Shown: piece after piece, positions 1 through 6,380 of the stretch
How the letters are laid out: each line of letters starts with the position of its first letter
How positions within the stretch are numbered: the stretch's first letter is position 1
NCBI GenBank assembly: GCA_027063545.1
Contig: JAMORN010000155.1
Span: forward strand, 1 to 6,380
Length of the DNA: 6,380 bases
Source of the DNA: JAMORN01 sp027063545 [NCBI: bacterium]
GTDB lineage: Bacteria > JAMORN01
Direction of reading: 5' to 3'
Notes under the pieces: generated by a model
Database searches by the model: none
What the model was told of the DNA's origin: nothing
The model's input: the letters and a program-made list of their open reading frames with translations, nothing else
Program-made: the position numbers and the translations under genes

Positions 1-1690
1 TGTATAAAATCTTCTCTAAATCATCTTCAATATCCCATTCATTCAAAATAGTTAACAATCTAAAGTATGCAGATAATACACCTGTAACTAAAGCAGATGC
101 AATTCCATGTCCTGTAACATCAGCTATCATAAGAGCAACCTTATTGTTAGAATATCTGATTACATCAAACCAATCTCCGCCTAAATATATAGCAGATTGA
201 TAAAATGCTTCTATTTCAATAATATCTCTTAAATGTTTGTAATCTTTTCCAACCATTGTTTCCTGAAGCTCTCCTGCCATACTCATATCTTTTTCTATAA
301 TCTCTTTTTCTTCCTTTTCTTCTGAAAGACTTATATTCTCCCATAGCAACGATGCGATTTTTAATATAGAATAAATCACTATAGATAGTTGTTTATCATA
401 TTTATCTCCATAATTTACAACAAATAAAGCTGTCAGCTTTTTTTCTATATATATAGGATATACAAAAGTGGGCTCTTCTACATACTTAAATTGATAAAAA
501 CTATCATGTTGATGATGAAAATTTTCTATAATTGAATAAAGTTCTTTTTTATATGTATCTAAAATAGATGGTGTTACTTCAATAATATTAACCTCTTCAT
601 CATACTCAAATCTCGTTGTAAACCCATCACTTTCCACTCTCAAATAAATTGGCTTTACTCCATGTTTAATTACAATATATTTTAATATCTCTTTTAACAA
701 TCTTTTGTAATTTTTTATTCTGGAAATCTCATAAAAAAAACCAAAAAATTCAAAATAAAGAGTTGAAATTCTAGAAAGTTTTGTTTCTAAATTTTTATAT
801 TCTTTCTTTAAAGATGAGATTGCTTTATCTTTTAAATTTAACTCCTTCTGTAATTCTTGAATTATTCTTAAAACATCATTAATTACTGATATTTTCTTTA
901 ACGCTGGCTCAATTGTAAATTCTCTATTTTTTAGCTTTCTTCCCAATACCTCAAATCCTAAAAATAAGTCTTTTAGATCAACATCTATATATAAATAATG
1001 TAAAATCATACCTATTATCCATAAAGTAAAAAACCAACTTAAGAAAAATACAAATAAAATAGATAATTTTATTGAAAAGTAGGATTTTATAATAAAATCA
1101 CCTAACTTTGTTTTTACAAGAGATTCCTTTTTTATTATAGGAAATAAATATCCTCCTGATTGACTACTATAAAACCAGTCTTCATTAGGGAATTGTATTT
1201 CATTATAATAAGATATAAAAAATGAAGGATATTTAAATATTTCAGTAAATAACTCTTTTATACCTATAAATCCGATAAAAAACTGTCTCTTCCTTAAGTT
1301 ATAAACATAAACATAGTATAAATTATCCTCTATATTAATTAAAGTCGAGTAGTATTCTTTCTTAAAACATATTTTTTTTATTATACTTTTTATATTTTTC
1401 TTTTTTTCTCCAACAAAAAAATTCCCTTTAATAATATTATCTTTTCTTAAATCGTAGATAATATACCAACCATTCTCTAATTCTTTATAATCCTTTGAAT
1501 ATATCCGATTAGAAATAATATAAATATAATCTAAAAGCATTAATTTATCTTTTAAAATCTCTTTTTTATAATTAAAGTTTTTACTATAGTATAGTAAATA
1601 ATAACCAAAAAATATTATTGTTATAACTAATGCAAATATAAAACTATATATAGCAGTAAATATTACATTCTTTTTTGTTAGTTTATCCAT
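1..1690 (-). CDS. Membrane-anchored SpoIIE/RsbU-type PP2C serine phosphatase (3' end cut off by window)
   Basis: Probably dephosphorylates a phosphoserine STAS protein in a partner switch. I translated 563 residues from ATG at 1690; the frame stays open to position 1, so the C-terminus lies outside. Seen in order: a membrane helix (about residues 9-33), an extracytoplasmic region of about 170 residues, a second helix (about 209-231), a likely coiled coil (about 264-310), a GAF-like region (about 318-452), a linker helix with A472xxxQ476 as in RsbU-type switch helices, then the phosphatase domain with GGDWFD (504-509) and DVTGHG (524-529), which carry the expected metal-binding aspartates. Roughly the last 125-150 residues of the catalytic domain are missing. 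The start follows the previous stop by 2 bp, and AAGGAA (1696-1701) inside that gene serves as ribosome binding site. The family call is firm. The sensor region resembles Cache-type sensors only in layout, and the GAF call is by pattern. The likely substrate is the STAS domain encoded just upstream. Confidence 0.9.
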   Translation of the reverse strand, partial: MDKLTKKNVIFTAIYSFIFALVITIIFFGYYLLYYSKNFNYKKEILKDKLMLLDYIYIISNRIYSKDYKELENGWYIIYDLRKDNIIKGNFFVGEKKKNIKSIIKKICFKKEYYSTLINIEDNLYYVYVYNLRKRQFFIGFIGIKELFTEIFKYPSFFISYYNEIQFPNEDWFYSSQSGGYLFPIIKKESLVKTKLGDFIIKSYFSIKLSILFVFFLSWFFTLWIIGMILHYLYIDVDLKDLFLGFEVLGRKLKNREFTIEPALKKISVINDVLRIIQELQKELNLKDKAISSLKKEYKNLETKLSRISTLYFEFFGFFYEISRIKNYKRLLKEILKYIVIKHGVKPIYLRVESDGFTTRFEYDEEVNIIEVTPSILDTYKKELYSIIENFHHQHDSFYQFKYVEEPTFVYPIYIEKKLTALFVVNYGDKYDKQLSIVIYSILKIASLLWENISLSEEKEEKEIIEKDMSMAGELQETMVGKDYKHLRDIIEIEAFYQSAIYLGGDWFDVIRYSNNKVALMIADVTGHGIASALVTGVLSAYFRLLTILNEWDIEDDLEKILY

Positions 1691-1692
1691 AA

Positions 1693-3198
1693 TTATTCCT
1701 TAGTAAATATATGAAATACTTTATCTTTGCTTCTTTTCATTTTTACATTATACAAAATAGCTATAATTTCAGTCTTTTTACCTTTTTCTATATTAACTAC
1801 AAATTTATGTACATAATTATAAACCATATAAAATCCTATACCAGCCCCTCCTTCATCAAATGATACAGAATGGGTAGTTTCTGAGAAAAAGTTTTTTAAA
1901 TACTCAAAAATCTGCTCTTTTGTTAAACTACCAAAATAGTCTACAACACTTACAATGAACTTACCATCATCATCTTTTATATAGTATAAATCTGCATACT
2001 CATTTTCTTCTAAAATAACTCTAACCTTTCTATCATAATGGACATATTTCTTTTTCCCATTTTCATCAACAGGAGCATCATATATCGCATTCATAATAAG
2101 CTCATCTAAAATTATCTCTATATCTTTTAGAAGTTTTCTTCTTATACCATTTTCCTTAGCATAATTAATAACCTCTTCTATATATTTAGACTTCTCTGCA
2201 GAATCCCTTATTACTATATTTTTAGGTGTTAATTCGGGATTATCTAAATATTTATCTATTCCAAAAATATCATCAGTTAATAACTTATAAAAAACTACTT
2301 TAATATTTTTTAACTCTTCTTTCAACATATTTAAATCTTCATTATTAGTTAATTTTTCAACAGAAAAGGCAACTATATTATCTGGATAAAAAATATCCAC
2401 CCAATGCTCTGTTACTACATCAACAATAGACTCTTCTGTAAATACAACTAATTTTTTATCCTTACCATATTTATTCCTTATACTCTTTACTAACTCTAAG
2501 CTCTTATCCAAATCTTTATAACCACATACAACAAGATCATTTTCTTCTATTAGATTTGAATATTCAGATCTTATAGATGTTGATTTTAAATTGTATATTG
2601 TGAGTTGATAATTTTCTTTTTTTAAATAATCAAATAAAACATTAAATAACTCTTTTTCATATTCGATCAAAAATAATATTTTATTTTTTCCCTTCTGAGT
2701 CTTTTGTAAATCTTCACACTTTCTAGATTCTAAAAAAGCAAAATACTCATCCTCCAACTCATCAAAATCCAATATACCCCCACAGCTCTTACATCTATAT
2801 TCTTGAGATAATGGATTATTAACATCTATGTTATCAATTTCAAATAAAACACGCTCCTCTTTATCACAATTTTCACAATAAAATGGAGCATAAAATGACT
2901 TTATACACGCATTTTCTGGTAAAAAATTAGATATCATATTTACTTGATTAATTATTAATTCTGGAACATTTTTTAATACAACTTTTATATTATCTGGTAT
3001 TTTAGAAAAGGTTAAAATCCATAATCTAACCCCATAACTATTAATCATTTCTACTTCTTGAAGATCTATTTCTATCTCATCTATACCATTTAAATTCTCA
3101 AAGATATGCTCTATTTTTGCATCTTCATCTATTTTTCCTGAAAATTTTAAAAACATTTTTCCCTTTTCTCTTTTTTCTATTACATTGAAATTCCCCAT
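1693..3198 (-). CDS. Fused partner-switch regulator: STAS, zinc knuckle, pseudo-receiver and RsbW-like kinase domain
   Basis: A cytoplasmic regulator of 501 residues that joins an anti-sigma-antagonist-like domain to an anti-sigma-kinase-like domain. STAS spans about residues 3-95; in INSYGVRLW, Ser54 sits where RsbV and SpoIIAA carry their phosphorylated serine. Two pairs of cysteines follow (C108/C111 and C136/C139), fitting a small zinc ribbon. Residues about 172-305 alternate strands and helices like a receiver domain, but the third strand (DLVVCGY, 221-227) lacks the phospho-acceptor Asp. The C-terminal HATPase has an N-box (E366, N370), a G1-like D420xxG423 and a glycine-rich GGAGIGF (450-456). 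It should bind ATP and may phosphorylate a STAS serine, perhaps its own. SD AGGAG (3206-3210) overlaps the upstream stop, seven bases from ATG. The gene is followed after 2 bp by a PP2C phosphatase, the expected antagonist. Target and output are unknown: no sigma factor is visible. Domain calls are by motif; the receiver-like call is the least certain. Confidence 0.85.
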   Translation of the reverse strand: MGNFNVIEKREKGKMFLKFSGKIDEDAKIEHIFENLNGIDEIEIDLQEVEMINSYGVRLWILTFSKIPDNIKVVLKNVPELIINQVNMISNFLPENACIKSFYAPFYCENCDKEERVLFEIDNIDVNNPLSQEYRCKSCGGILDFDELEDEYFAFLESRKCEDLQKTQKGKNKILFLIEYEKELFNVLFDYLKKENYQLTIYNLKSTSIRSEYSNLIEENDLVVCGYKDLDKSLELVKSIRNKYGKDKKLVVFTEESIVDVVTEHWVDIFYPDNIVAFSVEKLTNNEDLNMLKEELKNIKVVFYKLLTDDIFGIDKYLDNPELTPKNIVIRDSAEKSKYIEEVINYAKENGIRRKLLKDIEIILDELIMNAIYDAPVDENGKKKYVHYDRKVRVILEENEYADLYYIKDDDGKFIVSVVDYFGSLTKEQIFEYLKNFFSETTHSVSFDEGGAGIGFYMVYNYVHKFVVNIEKGKKTEIIAILYNVKMKRSKDKVFHIFTKE

Positions 3199-3208
3199 CT
3201 TTCTTCTC

Positions 3209-5143
3209 CTATAAAGTAAATTCCTTTATAGTTTTTTTCTCATATATCCAATTATACATAAAAAAATTAAATAAAACCTTTTTTACATATTCTCTTGTTT
3301 CTCTAAATTCTAAAGATTCAATAATTATGTCTATATCCTTTAATCCTTTTAAATAAGTAGTCCTCCATCTATTTACCCGTATCCTTCCTGCGTTATAGGA
3401 AGCCACACTATATATTAAATTACCACTAAAATATCTTGCAAGATCCTTTATTAAAATAAATCCCAATTTAATATTAAACTCTCTATTATATAATGAATCC
3501 AAACTAAACTTATAACCTTTAGCCTTACAAAGATCTCTTGCCACGTATGGCATTATTTGCATAAATCCAACTGCACCCACTGGCGATACTATTTTTTCAC
3601 TAAACTGAGACTCCTGTTTAGCTATACTATAAATTAAATATAAAAACTCCTTATTGTCAATAAATTTCACATCAAATGTTGGGAAATTTAGTTTTAATTC
3701 TTCCATTGATAATCTATTTATATTTAAATGATAATAATAATCTTTTACAAACTTATATGAATATTCTCGATTATTTTTATAAATGAAATTATAAGCTATA
3801 AAAAACCTCATATCTTTTTTGTAATACGGCTTTAAATACAATAAAAACGGATAAATTTTTAAATTTAATATTAACTTAATATCTCTTATAAATCTTATTG
3901 AATCCACATATAAATTACTAAAATCCATATTTGGAAGATCATCTATCTTCAATTTTATTTTATTTTTCATTAATGTCCTTATATAATAAAAATCTAATAT
4001 CCCATTTTTTTTTATTTTATCATAATAATAATTAGCTAAAGAATCTTTTTTTTCCAATTCATAAGTCTTTGCTAAAAAGAAAAACTTTCTATTGTTATCT
4101 TTTAGCCTCATTAAACAATTTTTTGCTTTTTCATAAGATCTTAATCTTAAGTTTATAATAGCTATTCTAAAAGTTGCTTCATTTTTATAATAAGAATTTA
4201 ATTTTAATTTAGATAGTTTTCTGTAATAATATAAAGCAGAATCTAATGATAGTTTTTTTTCATATTCCCAACCTAAATACCATGCGCTCTTTTGACCATA
4301 TATAGTTTTTAGGTATTTATTAACCAATAAATTATAATACTTATGAGCCTTTTGATAATCTTTCTTTCTATAAAACCTAGCTAATTTATAATATAAATAT
4401 GCTCTTTTTTTAGGGTATAAATTGATTAATTTATTTATAAGTTTTATATATTCTTTTTTGTTATTATATAAATAATCAACTAGCTGTAAATAAAATCTAT
4501 CGTATCCTTTTATTTTATATTTTTTTATCAAAGCTCTTCCAGACTTAAAATACCCATAGTTAAATAATTCTATAATTATTCTTTTTTTCTGCTTATATGT
4601 AATATTAATATTTGCTATTAAATCAATATTATATGCCAATTTCTTTATATATACTGCTTTATATTCTTTTCTTCTTTCCCGAAAAACTCCCTTTTTAATC
4701 AAAAACTCTAAATCTTCATATCTTTTATGTTGTATTGCATAATCTAAAATAAAAAAGGTTTCATCTTTTGAAAGGAAATATCTATTTATCTTATATAATT
4801 CAAATAAGTTTTTATATCTAACAAATATTCTACTACTTCGAGAAAAATAAAATAAATATAAAAGTTTTCTAAAATCATTAATAACAAAAGAAGATGAATC
4901 AATAATATTCATAGATAAATTTTCATTTATAAGCACACCACTTTGAGTATTTAAAGATAAAAGAATTATCTTAAAAATTAATTTATCTCTGTATAAATTT
5001 TTTACATTATTTTGTCTATATAAAGAATCTAAAACACTTATAACTTCGTTATCATTATATTTAAAAAAATAGTACGAATAGCTACTACTTAATAATAAAA
5101 AAATAAGTATAAGAACATAAAAATTTATTTTATTCCTTATCAT
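3209..5143 (-). CDS. Slt70-like lytic transglycosylase with helical-repeat N-terminal region
   Basis: Cleaves the MurNAc-GlcNAc bond of peptidoglycan, forming 1,6-anhydro ends, outside the cytoplasmic membrane. The 644 residues begin with a hydrophobic segment (about 8-27) that exports or anchors the protein; there is no lipobox cysteine and no clear AxA cleavage site. A long helical region follows, with TPR-like units at about 248-278, 282-313, 319-349 and 352-380. The C-terminal SLT domain (about 500-630) has catalytic Glu511 in KQES, GAVGFMQIMP (523-532), SYNAG (582-586) and REYV (617-620), so it looks active. Length and layout match E. coli Slt70. The start lies inside popT (14 bp overlap) with no Shine-Dalgarno; an in-frame stop at 5162-5164 leaves this ATG as the only sensible start, so translation is probably coupled to popT. 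The protein is unusually rich in Tyr (about 74 by hand count) and Lys, partly reflecting AT-rich codons. I give no symbol because Slt and MltE-like families are hard to separate by eye. Confidence 0.92.
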   Translation of the reverse strand: MIRNKINFYVLILIFLLLSSSYSYYFFKYNDNEVISVLDSLYRQNNVKNLYRDKLIFKIILLSLNTQSGVLINENLSMNIIDSSSFVINDFRKLLYLFYFSRSSRIFVRYKNLFELYKINRYFLSKDETFFILDYAIQHKRYEDLEFLIKKGVFRERRKEYKAVYIKKLAYNIDLIANINITYKQKKRIIIELFNYGYFKSGRALIKKYKIKGYDRFYLQLVDYLYNNKKEYIKLINKLINLYPKKRAYLYYKLARFYRKKDYQKAHKYYNLLVNKYLKTIYGQKSAWYLGWEYEKKLSLDSALYYYRKLSKLKLNSYYKNEATFRIAIINLRLRSYEKAKNCLMRLKDNNRKFFFLAKTYELEKKDSLANYYYDKIKKNGILDFYYIRTLMKNKIKLKIDDLPNMDFSNLYVDSIRFIRDIKLILNLKIYPFLLYLKPYYKKDMRFFIAYNFIYKNNREYSYKFVKDYYYHLNINRLSMEELKLNFPTFDVKFIDNKEFLYLIYSIAKQESQFSEKIVSPVGAVGFMQIMPYVARDLCKAKGYKFSLDSLYNREFNIKLGFILIKDLARYFSGNLIYSVASYNAGRIRVNRWRTTYLKGLKDIDIIIESLEFRETREYVKKVLFNFFMYNWIYEKKTIKEFTL

Positions 5144-6152
5144 ATCGCATAAAAATAGCCATTATAGCTATTCCAAGAAGAAAGAATATTAAAGAAATAA
5201 TAAATAGATTACTACTTAAAGATGGAATATATATACTATTAGTGTAAACTTTATAATTAGGAATATGTACAATCTTATCGCCTATCTTTTGATATAAATC
5301 TATTAACTTATAATATTTAAAAGGATATATGGCATAAAGTCCTCCAATTACCAATCCTAAAAGAAAACTCAAAGTTTTATCATAATAATTATTTAATAAA
5401 AACTTTAGTAATCTAACAAATACTAGCATTCCAACAATGATTCCTAACATAACAGAAAAAATTATTAATATATCATTTAAATAAAACTTAGATATTCTAG
5501 AAATAGCATTTATTACAACAAAATATTTCCCTGAAATTAAAAAAATAAAAGAGCCACTAATTCCTGGAAGTATCATTGCTGAAATTGCCAACATAGATAC
5601 AAAAAATATGGAAATTAAATCTTGAATTTCATATTCCACCATATTTACTAAATCTTTAGCATAGTATAAATTCATATAATATTCACTCTTTTTTATGACT
5701 TTTACTGCTGGGTCAAATCTGTAGGTAATATAGAAGGTAATAAAGACCCCTAAAAAAAGAAATAAAGCTTCAGAATATGAAAATTTTCTTATTCTCTTTA
5801 ATACAACGGGAATAGAGCCTAAAATTAATCCAAAAAATAAACTATATACATACTCATAATAATGTTCTATTGAATAAGAAATAAGTTTACTTGTTAATAT
5901 AATTGAAATAACTGCTCCTAAGAAGATATTCATCAAAAATATAAAATCTCTTTTTTTTAGTTCTTTATATATTAATTCAAAATTAAAAATATTCTTTATT
6001 ACTATCAGTAAAAACTCTTTATCATACTTATTTAAGGCCTCTATAAGTTTATCATATATACCTAAAATTAAAGCAAATGTTCCTCCAGAAACTCCGGGGA
6101 TTACATTTGCTATTCCAATTATCATACCAAAAATAAACTCTTTTATAAACAT
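5130..6152 (-). CDS. popT: DUF368-family polyprenyl-phosphate transporter PopT
   Basis: An integral membrane protein of 340 residues, the usual family length. DUF368 (PopT) proteins were shown to act as undecaprenyl-phosphate translocases, returning the lipid carrier of peptidoglycan and other envelope polymers to the cytoplasmic face. The family signature is present twice: PGVSGGTFALILG (19-31), following GIANVI near the N-terminus, and PGISGSFIFLISG (196-208) in the second half, consistent with an internal duplication. Several hydrophobic segments are visible (about 70-95, 100-117, 127-143, 178-213, 226-252, 260-277, 314-335). The start at 6152 is well supported by AGGAGA (6158-6163) five bases upstream. 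It is the first gene of the run and overlaps the lytic transglycosylase gene by 14 bp, fitting a shared role in wall metabolism. The product call comes from the family signature; polyprenyl-phosphate specificity in this organism is inferred. Confidence 0.92.
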   Translation of the reverse strand: MFIKEFIFGMIIGIANVIPGVSGGTFALILGIYDKLIEALNKYDKEFLLIVIKNIFNFELIYKELKKRDFIFLMNIFLGAVISIILTSKLISYSIEHYYEYVYSLFFGLILGSIPVVLKRIRKFSYSEALFLFLGVFITFYITYRFDPAVKVIKKSEYYMNLYYAKDLVNMVEYEIQDLISIFFVSMLAISAMILPGISGSFIFLISGKYFVVINAISRISKFYLNDILIIFSVMLGIIVGMLVFVRLLKFLLNNYYDKTLSFLLGLVIGGLYAIYPFKYYKLIDLYQKIGDKIVHIPNYKVYTNSIYIPSLSSNLFIISLIFFLLGIAIMAIFMRYDKE

Positions 6153-6269
6153 AACAATCTCCTAGTTTATATCCAAAAATTATTTTTTATAAAATGTCTA
6201 TGAAAAAATATATTTTTTTATCTAAACATAAAATGTTAAGTAAAAAAATATAAATAACAGGGAAATTAC
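6153..6269. promoter_or_regulatory. Divergent intergenic region, probable site of both promoters
   Basis: These 117 bases separate the popT operon from the divergent YrdC-family gene and are extremely AT-rich. This is the only non-coding stretch of any size in the window, so the promoters of both transcripts probably lie here. Many TATAAA-like hexamers occur on both strands, but I could not pair any with a convincing TTGACA-like -35 box at about 17 bp, so no promoter is assigned. Two ribosome binding sites mark its edges: AGGAGA (minus strand, 6158-6163) for popT, and AGGGA (plus strand, 6259-6263) for the plus-strand gene. Also present are a short inverted repeat (6225-6237) and a 9-bp direct repeat, ATAAAATGT, at 6189-6197 and 6228-6236. 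No terminator or riboswitch-like structure is evident. Confidence 0.5.
6225..6237. repeat. Short inverted repeat AACAT-AAA-ATGTT
   Basis: Five-base arms are separated by three bases, 33 bp before the plus-strand start codon. It could be an operator half-site pair, but arms of this length arise often by chance in such AT-rich DNA. It overlaps the second copy of the ATAAAATGT direct repeat. Confidence 0.25.
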
Positions 6270-6380
6270 ATGATTTATAATGTAGAAAATATAGATAAAA
6301 AAAGCTTTGAGGAGATTATTGATAAAATAAAAAAAAATAAAATATTCTTATCTCCTACAGATACTATATGGGGGTTACAT
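6270..6380 (+). CDS. Sua5/YciO/YrdC-family protein, probable threonylcarbamoyl-AMP synthase (5' part only)
   Basis: Only the first 37 codons lie in the window. The frame reads MIYNVENIDKK and continues to SPTDTIWGLH at the edge. A start about 15-25 residues before a (F/S)PTDT(V/I)(Y/W)GL motif is the hallmark N-terminus of the YrdC fold, in which this segment forms part of the nucleotide and substrate pocket. TsaC/Sua5 members make threonylcarbamoyl-AMP from threonine, bicarbonate and ATP for the t6A37 modification of ANN-decoding tRNAs. The Trp in place of the commoner Tyr in TDTIWGL is a known variant. ATG at 6270 is supported by AGGGA (6259-6263), six bases upstream. It is divergent from the popT operon and not obviously related to it in function. 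The family call rests on one motif, and a YciO-type paralogue cannot be excluded from so short a piece. Confidence 0.8.
   Translation, partial: MIYNVENIDKKSFEEIIDKIKKNKIFLSPTDTIWGLH

Noticed and set aside
4000-4060. Long T/A runs inside the lytic transglycosylase gene that look like terminator tails or frameshift-prone slippery tracts.
   Set aside because: The reading frame stays intact with family-consistent sequence on both sides and no GC-rich stem precedes the runs; they are lysine and phenylalanine codons in an AT-rich genome.
3209-5143. Tyrosine- and lysine-rich composition of the transglycosylase as a sign of transfer or of a repeat protein.
   Set aside because: AAA and TAT/TAC codons are expected at this base composition, and neighbouring genes share the trend; the helical units are ordinary TPR-like repeats, not tandem DNA repeats.
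5060-5143. Lipoprotein signal at the N-terminus of the lytic transglycosylase.
   Set aside because: There is no cysteine after the hydrophobic segment, so a lipobox is absent.
6241-6269. TATAAA at 6249-6254 as the -10 box of the plus-strand gene.
   Set aside because: A transcript starting 6-8 bases after it would begin within the ribosome binding site at 6259-6263, leaving almost no leader, and no good -35 box lies 17 bp upstream.
1-6380. CRISPR arrays, tRNA or rRNA genes, insertion-sequence ends.
   Set aside because: No regularly spaced repeats, no recognisable tRNA arms or rRNA segments, no transposase-like reading frame; the window is filled by the five genes described.

Overview
The window is very AT-rich (by eye only about a quarter G+C) and almost entirely coding. 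It carries four tightly packed genes on the minus strand and the first 37 codons of a divergent plus-strand gene. Codon use is A/T-ending throughout, with standard stops (TAA, TAG). A long Slt-type lytic transglycosylase suggests a diderm (outer-membrane) bacterium. The STAS domain carries an INSYGVRLW motif followed by a four-cysteine knuckle, a combination I associate with deltaproteobacterial and spirochaete signalling proteins. A low-GC spirochaete or similar diderm lineage is therefore plausible, but the sequence alone does not settle the taxonomy.

In minus-strand transcription order: (1) popT (6152-5130), a DUF368-family polyprenyl-phosphate transporter; (2) a 644-residue Slt70-like lytic transglycosylase (5143-3209), overlapping popT by 14 bp; (3) a 501-residue fused signalling protein (3198-1693) with a STAS domain, a zinc-knuckle-like segment, a receiver-like domain without the phospho-acceptor aspartate, and an RsbW-like ATPase/kinase domain; (4) a membrane-anchored SpoIIE/RsbU-type PP2C phosphatase (1690 to the window edge), cut off at position 1. 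The spacings (14 bp overlap, 10 bp, 2 bp) point to one operon with a promoter in the 117-bp gap at 6153-6269. Diverging from that gap is the start of a Sua5/YciO/YrdC-family gene (6270 onward), probably a threonylcarbamoyl-AMP synthase.

The operon joins two themes. PopT returns the lipid carrier of cell-wall synthesis to the cytoplasmic face, and the lytic transglycosylase cleaves peptidoglycan. The last two genes form a partner-switching pair: a serine kinase domain fused to its usual type of substrate (STAS), and a phosphatase with an extracytoplasmic region that could sense the envelope. The most notable point is the kinase-STAS fusion placed directly behind envelope genes with no sigma factor in view. 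A link between envelope state and this switch is inference from gene order only.
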